A stretch of DNA of 10,387 bases from Firmicutes bacterium UBA6418 (GTDB lineage Bacteria; Bacillota; Clostridia; Peptostreptococcales; Anaerovoracaceae), in the NCBI GenBank assembly GCA_002439735.1, contig DJPG01000113.1, forward strand, positions 12,099 through 22,485, given 5' to 3'. The notes beneath the pieces are model-generated. The model was not told where the DNA came from and did no database searches. It was given only the letters and a program-made list of their open reading frames with translations. The position numbers and the translations under genes are program-made. Shown in pieces: positions 1 through 5,748 of the stretch. Within the stretch, counting starts at the first letter, position 1, and each line of letters begins with the position of its first letter.

Positions 1-30
1 ACATAATATGAATTATGTCGGTTTTTTTCT
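1..30 (+). terminator. Hairpin with T-run at left window edge, probably a bidirectional terminator
   Basis: Bases 1-7 (ACATAAT) and 12-18 (ATTATGT) form a perfect 7-bp inverted repeat with a 4-nt loop, followed by CGG and seven T at 21-28. Read on the plus strand this looks like an intrinsic terminator for a gene entering from the left. The stem probably continues outside the window (a CCG and an A-run would be expected to the left); if so it would also end the minus-strand recombinase transcript. Only the right half is visible. Confidence 0.5.
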
Positions 31-42
31 CCCGCCTTTCCG

Positions 43-882
43 CTACGTCACAAGTCCCATCTTCTCGATCTTCCTGCGGTGTTCCCGCCCGGTGGTGACA
101 ATATAGATCCGTGTCGTATCGATGCTGCTGTGCCCAAGGATATCCGCCAGCTTCGCGATGTCCTTTTCGATATTGTAAAAGGTTCGTGCGAACAGCTTGC
201 GCAGATTATGCGGAAATACCTTGCCGGGACTCACGCCTGCGGCTTTGCACAGGCCTTTCATCTGTGCCCAGATCGTTTTTCGATCAAGCGGCTTTCCGTT
301 CGCGGCCAGAAAGATCGCGCCGGTGCGGATATTTTCTTTTTTGGCGTAGTCCAGCAGACGTTTACGCAGTTTTCCGGGTACAAAGATGACCCGCGTTTTG
401 CCCTTGCAGTTCACCGATACTTCGCCGCATCGGACATTCTCTACTGTAAAAGCATGCAACTCCGATACCCGGATCCCCGTACTGCAGATCGTCTGCATGA
501 CCAGCCGCAACTGCGCTTGTTCTCCGGCTGCTTTCAGCAAACGTTCATATTCCGCCTTGCTCAGTTCCTTTTCTTCTGCACAGTAGGCGCACCGCTGCAA
601 TTTCAAGGCTTTTACCCGGCATTCCGGGCGACCGATAAAATTTAAGAAGCGGTTCAAGCTGGCCAGCATGGAATTGATGGAGCGGACCGCATATTTTTTC
701 TCCTGTAAATGCTTCTTATACGCCAGCACGACCTCCTTACTCAACGTCTGCTCGCCGCTGTATACAAGAAAAGCACGGACGTCCCGGAGATATTTCTCCA
801 CGGTTGCCGCGCTTTTTTCTTCACAGATCAAAGACTGGTGAAACGATTGTATCTGTTCTTCGTTTTGATTGCTTTCCTTCAT
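43..882 (-). CDS. Tyrosine recombinase/integrase (XerC/D-like, orphan)
   Basis: A 279-residue site-specific recombinase of the phage-integrase family, which cuts and rejoins DNA through a tyrosine-DNA intermediate. An N-terminal SAM-like core-binding domain (about residues 8-95) precedes the catalytic domain (about 108-275). The catalytic set is complete: R138 (STGIRVSEL), K160 in the beta-hairpin, H225 and R228 (HNLR), H251 (LGHSS) and nucleophile Y260. A longer frame reaches base 963, but the ATG at 882 has a GGGAGG site 8 nt upstream, and the extra 27 codons are Cys/Lys-rich and unlike the family, so 882 is preferred. A Cys pair at 98 and 101 lies in the interdomain linker. It resembles integrases widespread in gut Clostridia. 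No excisionase, relaxase or phage gene is beside it, so its substrate is unknown: a small island, an invertible segment or a housekeeping role are all possible. Confidence 0.93.
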   Translation of the reverse strand: MKESNQNEEQIQSFHQSLICEEKSAATVEKYLRDVRAFLVYSGEQTLSKEVVLAYKKHLQEKKYAVRSINSMLASLNRFLNFIGRPECRVKALKLQRCAYCAEEKELSKAEYERLLKAAGEQAQLRLVMQTICSTGIRVSELHAFTVENVRCGEVSVNCKGKTRVIFVPGKLRKRLLDYAKKENIRTGAIFLAANGKPLDRKTIWAQMKGLCKAAGVSPGKVFPHNLRKLFARTFYNIEKDIAKLADILGHSSIDTTRIYIVTTGREHRRKIEKMGLVT

Positions 883-934
883 TTTGATTTCCTCCCGTTT
901 ATGTTTTTTTGCATAGCACCTGTCGATTTTACAA

Positions 935-963
935 AGTTTACAACAAATAAACGGATTTTTCAA
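935..963 (-). promoter_or_regulatory. Candidate promoter of the recombinase gene
   Basis: On the minus strand, TTGAAA (958-963) is followed after 17 bp by TAAACT (935-940), a 4/6 match to the -10 consensus. This would give a leader of about 45 nt before the ATG at 882. A second AT-rich element, TTGTAAAAT, lies just downstream and could be used instead. Confidence 0.35.
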
Positions 964-1043
964 AGTTTTTGTGCCGTAAGACGGAATCTGATTTTTTTTA
1001 AGGGCAAATGCGTACAGCGCAAGATCAAAGACTGCAAAGCGAA

Positions 1044-1063
1044 AGGGACGCTTGCGCGTCCCT
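1044..1063 (-). terminator. Terminator-like hairpin after the TPR gene
   Basis: An 8-bp perfect stem (AGGGACGC at 1044-1051, GCGTCCCT at 1056-1063) closes a four-base loop that reads GCAA, a GNRA tetraloop, on the minus strand. On that strand it is followed by TTCGCTTT, a weak U-tract. It starts 15 nt after the stop codon of the TPR gene and separates it from the recombinase. Confidence 0.6.
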
Positions 1064-1077
1064 GCTTGTCTTCCTGC

Positions 1078-2016
1078 CTATTTTTTTGTTCGCTCCGTTT
1101 TTTTGCATTGCTGCATTGCCCAAGTCCAAAAGCTTGTTGCCGCATCATATAAATAATCTTCTTCCTCTATCGCAAGCAGGAACTCTCCCAAGCTTGCCGG
1201 CCGATAGCCTCCGACCTCCGTCACTTCATCCAGTGCTTCGTCAATTGCATTCTCGATCTTTTCCCAATCCGCATTTCTAAAGATCAGTTTGCAGTCCGGG
1301 TTGATCCGAAAAAGCTTTGCAAGATAGCTTGCCGCTGTTTTCAGATCATCCAGCTTGTAATACAAGACACAAAGCGGCAGAAGGAACATTGTGCTGTCCT
1401 CGTTTTCGTATCGCTGCTGCAGCCTCTGCAAGGCAGCTTCTTCCTCTAAATAGGCATAAATATGTGCCAAACGATACCGAACCCCTAAATTATCATTTTC
1501 GCACAGCCGCAGCATTTTTTCACATTCTTCTGCGGCTTTTCTGAATTTTCTTGACGCCACTAAGCTGTCTACATAAACATCACACAAACGCATATAGGGT
1601 CTGGTTGCCGCGATCAGCCAAAAGGATCCGATATTTTCCTCCTCCCAGATCCCATCGTTTTTCAGATTTTTTTCTTCTTTGGCGAGAATCTTGCGATATC
1701 TGCTTTGCAGATCATCTTCCGACTTCGCTTGGCATTGCGCGATCAGAGTCTCTGCGTCGACACTCCGCGGATTCTTTTTCAGTGCTCTTTTGGCGTACTT
1801 CAAAGCCTCTTCGCTGTTCTCCGCTTCATAAGCCATTTGAAGATCGTCATCCATATCTCCCAACACTTCCTGCATCAGAAAGTCCATCCCTTGTTTGTCC
1901 ATGAACCGCTCAAAAGCCTCTTCGTGCTGTTTCTGCGAGATCGGTCCGGTCAGATTATGTTCCGCCAAATATTCCTGAAAGGCTGCTTCGATTGTTTTCG
2001 CTTTTTTGGTTGCCAT
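1078..2016 (-). CDS. Tetratricopeptide-repeat protein (ST7-like type), function unknown
   Basis: A 312-residue soluble protein with no signal peptide or membrane segment. Helical TPR-like units are visible at about 66-95 (EALKYAKRALKKNPRSVDAE), 140-172, 176-205 and 212-245. The stretch GSFW..ATRPYMR (130-143) and MLRLCENDNLGVRYRLA (168-184) match a widespread bacterial TPR family annotated as ST7-like, whose consensus is close to GxFWxxxETRPYMRA and MLRLNPNDNQGVRY. No enzymatic motif is seen. The frame is open to 2157, but the ATG at 2016 has AAGGAG 7 nt upstream and the earlier codons overlap a promoter, so 2016 is the start. The C-terminus is Lys/Thr-rich. It has its own promoter and terminator, so it is monocistronic. 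Family members are generally taken as protein-interaction scaffolds; no partner is visible here. Confidence 0.85.
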   Translation of the reverse strand: MATKKAKTIEAAFQEYLAEHNLTGPISQKQHEEAFERFMDKQGMDFLMQEVLGDMDDDLQMAYEAENSEEALKYAKRALKKNPRSVDAETLIAQCQAKSEDDLQSRYRKILAKEEKNLKNDGIWEEENIGSFWLIAATRPYMRLCDVYVDSLVASRKFRKAAEECEKMLRLCENDNLGVRYRLAHIYAYLEEEAALQRLQQRYENEDSTMFLLPLCVLYYKLDDLKTAASYLAKLFRINPDCKLIFRNADWEKIENAIDEALDEVTEVGGYRPASLGEFLLAIEEEDYLYDAATSFWTWAMQQCKKTERTKK

Positions 2017-2061
2017 TGTTTTCTCCTTATCGCTCCATTCTTTCTTGCTGCTTTTGTTGAC

Positions 2062-2090
2062 AGTGTAGCATAATCTTGCATTCTTTACAA
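2062..2090 (-). promoter_or_regulatory. Promoter of the TPR gene
   Basis: Minus-strand TTGTAA (2085-2090), a 17-bp spacer and TACACT (2062-2067), with TG one base upstream of the -10 box (extended -10). The start codon is about 45 nt downstream. It lies in the 127-nt gap after the YfhO-GT2 frame, where no clear terminator is seen; a 6-bp inverted repeat TGCACG/CGTGCA (2110-2127) lacks a T-run. Confidence 0.55.
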
Positions 2091-2143
2091 GAATTTTCGC
2101 TTTCCCGGCTGCACGATAACACGTGCATAGCGGATCGTTTGTA

Positions 2144-4330
2144 CTACTTCGCGCCATGTTCGCTGCGTTCCCGGATAAAATACAGCGGCCGACCTTTCAG
2201 TTCCCAGTAGGCCCGCGCCAGATACGAGCCGATGACTTGCAGGATCAAAAGCTGCATGCCTGCTAAGAACAGCAGCAAGAACGTCGTCAGCCCCCGCGTC
2301 TGCGGCAGCAGCATGGTCAATAGGCTTAGGAAAATCAGTCCGGTGCCGAGCGGTCCGGCGATTTTGAGCGGCGCGTCGGAAAACGCGAAGATCCCTTGTG
2401 CCGCGTAGCGCAGCAGGCTGCGGAGGTTCCATTTGCTCTCTCCGGCGCTGCGCGCGATGTCTTCGTACTCGATCCAGGTCGTCCGAAAGCCGACATAAGA
2501 AAAGATGCCTTTCGTATAGCGGTTGTATTCGCCAAGGCTCAGGATCGCATCGGCCACACAGCGGCGCATCATGCGAAAATCCCCCTCTCCGCTGGCGGCT
2601 TCCATTCCGGTCAGCCGGTTCCAGACTCGATAAAAGCCACGTGACAGGCAAGCGCGGATCTTGCTTTCGCCCGCGCGGCCGCGGCGGCGCCCGCCGCACA
2701 AGTCCCAGGCGCCGCCGCTGTCACGCGGGATGCGGTACATTTTGGGCAGCAGCGCCGGCGGATGCTGCAGGTCGGCGTCCATCAGCACCAGATAGTCGCC
2801 GGCTGCTTCCCGCAGTCCGGCGAGCATGGCGGCTTCTTTGCCGAAGTTTCGCGAAAACGAGAGATAGCGTACCTGCGCCGCTTTGTCCGGGTGGGCTTCC
2901 GCCAGCTTGCTCTGCTCCCCCGCGGGGATCGTCTGCAGCCGGTCGGTAAACTCCTTTTGACTGAGCAGGCGATCGGTCCCGAACGCGATCGGCAAAACAT
3001 TCTCGTTTCTGCCGGTCACATAACCGTTTTCACAGCAGATCACCTCATAACCCGGCGGCAGCGCGCTGCCTGCGGCATCCGACTGCGCTTGTACATCGGT
3101 GACAGTGCCGGCTGCTTGTCCGGATGCCGCTTTGACCGTCACATACCGCACGCCCATCAAGGTGTTGAACAGCGGATTTTTGCCGGGTACCAGCGCGACC
3201 CGGTTGCGGGCGGGGATCGCGTTGCCTGCGATATCATAAAAGAACTTGCCGTAGCTTTGCTGCATCATCGAAGAATACATCGAGGTCCGCTGCATCTGCG
3301 GCAGCGGTACGTAGTTGCTCATCGTGTAGCCCTCGCTGAGGATCTCCCAACGCGCATTGCGCAGCTTATCCGCTTCTGTCTGCTCGATGCTCCGCTGCGC
3401 GCTTTCGAGAGACTGCCGCACTGCACTGAAATTGATCTGGGCCTGTGTCACATAGCCTGCCTCTGCCTGCAAAGTCCAGGAAGCGATGCAGGGGACCAGC
3501 AGCATGACTGCAATGCGAATCTCCTGTTTCTTTTTTCGCCTGCATGGGTCAGCGCCGGTCGGCGCCGCTTGCTTTCTCTCCGCGCAGCGCATCCACAAGA
3601 TCCATCCCATCAGGAGCAGCCAGTCGAGCAGCAGATAGCTGTCCGTCAGCACTCTGCCCTTGTTCACACAGGCCGCCGCCCACGGGATCAAGCACAGAAC
3701 GCCCATCCAAAGCGGCGGTTTCTGCCGCTCCTGCAAGAACCCGCAGAAAGTCCGCGCGCAGAGCAGCAGGATCAGCGTCAGGAACGGGATCAGGATCTTG
3801 CCTCTGGCATAGAGCAGACCGTTCAGCACCAGACTGACCGCCGGGATCGTAACCGCCGCAAGCAGGCAAGCCGCAAGGAAGCGGGTTCTGCGTACCGTCA
3901 AGGCGGTCAGCAGGCAATACAAACTGATCAGCGTCAGGCCCATCCCGTATCCGTCATACAGCATGCCCGCCAGCGACAGATCGAGCAGTTTCAGCTGCTG
4001 CGCCGCAAAGGTTCCGCCGTCCTTAGTGCCGGACAGGATGCCCAGTCCGGTCGGCAGCAGCAGTCCGTAATAAGCGAAGTCATAGATCGAACTGCCGCCG
4101 CCCAGGTTCAGATACAGTGGGATCAGCCTCCCGGAATCCAGCATCGCACTGCGCAGCGTTTCCGCCAGCGGCAGATGCTGGCTGAGCCAGTCCGAACCGT
4201 AGCCAAAGAATTCCCCGCGCACCGCCGCCGGCCCCAGTGCCAAGAGCAGCGCAAGGCCGCTCAGCAGAAGAGGCAGCATTCTTATCTGTCTGGCTTTTGG
4301 ATTTTTCGCCTTGTTTTCCACGCTTCCCAT
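2144..4330 (-). CDS. Chimeric frame: truncated YfhO-type GT-C membrane glycosyltransferase joined to truncated CsbB/GtrB-type GT2
   Basis: One 728-codon frame with AAGGAG 6 nt before the ATG. Residues 1-~462 match YfhO-family proteins: first membrane helix (~17-36), loop SDWLSQHLP (46-54), later GLLYARGKILIPFL (171-184) with helices about 130-250 and 271-290, then an extracytoplasmic part ending at the conserved ENVLPIAFGTDRLLSQKEF (443-461). Residues ~465-728 match polyprenyl-phosphate sugar synthases (CsbB/GtrB/DPM1-like): SFSRNFGKEAAMLAGL, MDADLQHPP (517-525), GDFRMM (583-588), GESKW (630-634), two C-terminal helices and the end motif RPLYFIRE. YfhO proteins usually have about 850 residues and this GT2 type 310-330. 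Here about 150 residues near 90, the YfhO C-terminus, and the GT2 N-terminus with its NEE and DDGS nucleotide-sugar motifs are missing. The GT2 half should be inactive and the YfhO half is doubtful. In Firmicutes these two families act together in teichoic-acid glycosylation. Confidence 0.75.
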   Translation of the reverse strand: MGSVENKAKNPKARQIRMLPLLLSGLALLLALGPAAVRGEFFGYGSDWLSQHLPLAETLRSAMLDSGRLIPLYLNLGGGSSIYDFAYYGLLLPTGLGILSGTKDGGTFAAQQLKLLDLSLAGMLYDGYGMGLTLISLYCLLTALTVRRTRFLAACLLAAVTIPAVSLVLNGLLYARGKILIPFLTLILLLCARTFCGFLQERQKPPLWMGVLCLIPWAAACVNKGRVLTDSYLLLDWLLLMGWILWMRCAERKQAAPTGADPCRRKKKQEIRIAVMLLVPCIASWTLQAEAGYVTQAQINFSAVRQSLESAQRSIEQTEADKLRNARWEILSEGYTMSNYVPLPQMQRTSMYSSMMQQSYGKFFYDIAGNAIPARNRVALVPGKNPLFNTLMGVRYVTVKAASGQAAGTVTDVQAQSDAAGSALPPGYEVICCENGYVTGRNENVLPIAFGTDRLLSQKEFTDRLQTIPAGEQSKLAEAHPDKAAQVRYLSFSRNFGKEAAMLAGLREAAGDYLVLMDADLQHPPALLPKMYRIPRDSGGAWDLCGGRRRGRAGESKIRACLSRGFYRVWNRLTGMEAASGEGDFRMMRRCVADAILSLGEYNRYTKGIFSYVGFRTTWIEYEDIARSAGESKWNLRSLLRYAAQGIFAFSDAPLKIAGPLGTGLIFLSLLTMLLPQTRGLTTFLLLFLAGMQLLILQVIGSYLARAYWELKGRPLYFIRERSEHGAK

Positions 4331-4386
4331 TTTCTTCTCCTTATAGAATCGAATTTGTTTGGTTACCCATTTGTTTCTCCAACAAC

Positions 4387-4424
4387 AAAACCCATCTTAA
4401 GACTCTCATCTTAAAATGGGTTTT
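4387..4424 (-). terminator. Strong 16-bp hairpin terminator after hepT
   Basis: Arms 4387-4402 and 4409-4424 pair over 16 bp with one mismatch around a CTCTCA loop. Both ends are A4/T4, so the structure could work in either direction. On the minus strand it lies 42 nt past the HepT stop codon and 57 nt before the YfhO-GT2 start, so it should insulate the toxin-antitoxin transcript from the chimeric frame unless transcripts read through. Confidence 0.75.
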
Positions 4425-4459
4425 AGGTTCTTCTTAGGTATTTCTTAATTGTTTCTTAA
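4420..4459 (-). promoter_or_regulatory. Four 11-bp-spaced direct repeats, candidate OmpR/PhoB-type operator
   Basis: On the plus strand, heptamers start at 4420 (GTTTTAG), 4431 (TTCTTAG), 4442 (TTCTTAA) and 4453 (TTCTTAA), exactly 11 bp apart; on the minus strand they read TTAAGAA. Tandem half-sites with an 11-bp period are the known binding layout of PhoB/OmpR-family regulators. The array overlaps the distal arm of the terminator and lies about 90-130 bp upstream of the YfhO-GT2 start. No convincing -10/-35 pair is seen between array and gene. Confidence 0.5.
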
Positions 4460-4466
4460 TCGTGGA

Positions 4467-4787
4467 TCAGATTGAAAGCAGCTGTTCTCTTAACTCTGCC
4501 AAGTCCGTTTCAATAATTTCCCAGACAAGTTTTAAATTTACGCCATCGTAATCATGAATGATCCGGTTGCGTAATCCTCGGATCTGGTGCCACGGAATGT
4601 CCGCATATTGCTCAATAAATGCGTCGTCCAAGCGATTGATCAACTCTCCCATTTGGCTCAAGTTGAACACACAAGCTTCCACAAGCTGCGTATCTTCAGA
4701 AAATACCGCGTAATTTTTTCCTTGGCAATATCGTTGTATTTTATCAATATGCTTCACAATTTTTTGCAGGATCTCTCTATTTTTCAT
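4467..4787 (-). CDS. hepT: HepT-like HEPN toxin (DUF86 ribonuclease)
   Basis: A 106-residue all-helical HEPN-domain protein, full length for the DUF86/HepT family. The diagnostic RX4HXY motif is intact: R73, H78 and Y80 in GLRNRIIHDY. Members are RNases that cut RNA with the Arg/His pair; the partner MntA neutralises them by adding AMP to the motif tyrosine. The ATG at 4787 overlaps the last 11 nt of mntA, with GGAGTG as ribosome site inside mntA, so translation is probably coupled. Antitoxin-first order on one transcript matches characterised MntA-HepT pairs, for example in Shewanella. No frame damage is seen, in contrast to its neighbours on both sides. Confidence 0.9.
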   Translation of the reverse strand: MKNREILQKIVKHIDKIQRYCQGKNYAVFSEDTQLVEACVFNLSQMGELINRLDDAFIEQYADIPWHQIRGLRNRIIHDYDGVNLKLVWEIIETDLAELREQLLSI

Positions 4788-5079
4788 ACAGCAACACTCC
4801 TGTCATATCAATTTCATGATGTATCTTAGAGCTTGGCTCGATATGGTTAATGTCAAACAAGTCGACATCTTTGTCCAAAGCTTCTCTGATCTCCTCGCCC
4901 AGCCCTACAAACTTCAGACCACGTAAGCCACTGTCGACAAGTAAGTCAACATCACTTTTCCCGCAGGCGGTCTGTTTGCCGTATGAGCCGAACAAAATGG
5001 CTTTTTTCACATTGTTTCGTCTAAAAACAGGCGACAGAATCGTCCGGATCTCCGAAATCGAATAGATTTTTTCCGTCAT
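4777..5079 (-). CDS. mntA: MntA-like antitoxin, minimal nucleotidyltransferase
   Basis: A 100-residue stand-alone nucleotidyltransferase of the MNT type. The core signature GSYGKQTACGKSDVD (31-45) supplies the G-S and the D43-x-D45 metal pair; the third acidic residue is probably D73 in DVDLFD. In characterised pairs this enzyme transfers AMP from ATP to the tyrosine of the HepT RX4HXY motif and so silences the RNase. GTGAGG lies upstream of the ATG at 5079, and a consensus-like promoter precedes it. It overlaps hepT by 11 nt. The pair sits in the gap between a deleted two-component locus and a deleted glycosyltransferase locus, consistent with an insertion by horizontal transfer, but no repeats or mobility genes flank it directly. 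Confidence 0.9.
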   Translation of the reverse strand: MTEKIYSISEIRTILSPVFRRNNVKKAILFGSYGKQTACGKSDVDLLVDSGLRGLKFVGLGEEIREALDKDVDLFDINHIEPSSKIHHEIDMTGVLLYEK

Positions 5080-5113
5080 AGCGCTGCCTCACTTTCTATA
5101 TTTATACAACTTC

Positions 5114-5142
5114 ATTATACAAGATTTTTTTCATCCTGTATA
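5114..5142 (-). promoter_or_regulatory. Promoter of mntA-hepT
   Basis: Minus-strand TATACA (5137-5142), a 17-bp spacer and a perfect TATAAT (5114-5119). The expected leader is about 28 nt. It starts directly after the histidine kinase remnant, so the TA pair has its own transcription. Confidence 0.65.
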
Positions 5143-5160
5143 TGAAAAAATGTTTTGCTG

Positions 5161-5277
5161 TCATGATTTTATGCACTGCGCGCCCTCCGGCAGCGGGAAG
5201 CGGATACTGGCTTTGAACTGGTCGCAGTCAATGGCTATGTCGAAACTGCCGCCGAGCGCCGCCGTAAGCTTTGTAAC
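5161..5277 (-). pseudogene. 3' remnant of a sensor histidine kinase
   Basis: In the frame ending with TGA at 5161-5163, the last 38 codons encode ALGGSFDIAIDCDQFKASIR followed by FPLPEG and a short tail. This is the normal end of a HATPase_c domain, where a helix is followed by HGGSF/T and a strand pair ending in FPLP. The kinase sensor, DHp domain and most ATP-binding boxes (N, G1, F, G2) are absent. It overlaps the 3' end of the response regulator fragment in a different frame and has no start codon of its own in the kinase part. The order RR then HK is the usual operon order in Bacillota, so one deletion from the regulator linker to the kinase end explains both fragments. Confidence 0.7.
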
Positions 5278-5632
5278 GCCGCAGCTGAGCCTGTACACGC
5301 GCCAGAAGTTCCGCCGGATTGTACGGCTTTTCGATATAGTCATCCGCACCCAGCATCAGCCCGGAGACCTTGTCGCTTTCCTCGGTTTTGGCGGAAAGGA
5401 TGATCGCCGGGATGTTGTGGTTCTCGCGGATCTTCATCAGAGCCGAAAGTCCGTTCAGCCGCGGCATCATCACGTCCAGCAGGATCAGATCCGGCTGACT
5501 GCGTTCGAGCACGTCAAGGGCCTCCATGCCGTCATAAGCCGTCAGGATCTCATAGCCCTCGATCGCCAGCAGCTTGCCGAGTGAATCGACGATCTCCCGG
5601 TTGTCATCCACGATCAATATCGTACCTTTCAT
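5228..5632 (-). pseudogene. Response regulator truncated after the receiver domain (OmpR-like)
   Basis: A complete CheY-like receiver domain: acidic pair D9/D10 (ILIVDDN), phospho-acceptor D53 (LILLDVMMP), switch residue S80 (IILSAK) and K102 (IEKPYNP). The linker helix PAELLARVQAQLRRYKAYGG is typical of OmpR/PhoB-type regulators, which continue with about 100 residues of winged-helix DNA-binding domain. Here the frame instead runs through about ten unrelated codons (ending RQFRHSH) and stops, because the DNA has joined to the end of a histidine kinase gene in another frame. The start at 5632 is set by GGGGAGGA 6 nt upstream; the frame is open to 5692 but those codons lie in the promoter region. 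The protein could still be made and compete for phosphate, but cannot bind DNA in the normal way. Confidence 0.8.
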
Positions 5633-5665
5633 ATGCAGTCCTCCCCTTTTGTCTGTTGCTTTACC

Positions 5666-5693
5666 GATACCTTCCGTTGATAAAGGTATCATA
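5666..5693 (-). promoter_or_regulatory. -10 region and inverted repeat before the response regulator
   Basis: A minus-strand TATGAT (5688-5693) would place a start site about 50 nt before the ATG. No good -35 hexamer lies 16-18 bp upstream, as expected of an activator-dependent promoter. A 7-bp inverted repeat, GATACCT (5666-5672) and AGGTATC (5684-5690), overlaps the -10 box and could be an operator or a 5' leader hairpin. Confidence 0.35.
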
Positions 5694-5723
5694 CTGCCCG
5701 CGCCGAAAAAACAAGCCAGATTT

Positions 5724-5741
5724 TCCTTAAAGAATTCTTAA
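5724..5741 (-). promoter_or_regulatory. Two 11-bp-spaced TTCTTAA-like boxes upstream of the response regulator
   Basis: TCCTTAA (5724-5730) and TTCTTAA (5735-5741) on the plus strand are 11 bp apart, matching the heptamer and period of the array at 4420-4459. They lie about 35-50 bp upstream of the TATGAT box, a suitable place for an activator. The same bases also form a near-palindrome around GAATTC, so a dimeric palindrome-binding regulator is an alternative reading. Confidence 0.4.
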
Positions 5742-5748
5742 TTTGACG

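Noticed and set aside
709..1152. Plus-strand open frame across the 5' end of the recombinase and the gap to the TPR gene.
   Set aside because: Phe/Leu/Cys-rich shadow with no ribosome site; it runs through the recombinase promoter and the TPR terminator.
2110..2127. Inverted repeat TGCACG/CGTGCA after the YfhO-GT2 stop as a terminator.
   Set aside because: The stem is only 6 bp and no T-run follows on the minus strand.
2762..4414. Long plus-strand open frame (550 codons) opposite the YfhO-GT2 frame.
   Set aside because: It is an antisense shadow in GC-rich DNA: Gln/Arg-rich, no domain, no ribosome site, while the minus frame has clear family motifs.
4387..4459. The TTAAGA-rich hairpin and boxes considered as a CRISPR or MITE-like repeat.
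   Set aside because: The repeats are 7-mers at 11-bp spacing without spacers, and the hairpin has no target-site duplication; terminator plus operator explains them.
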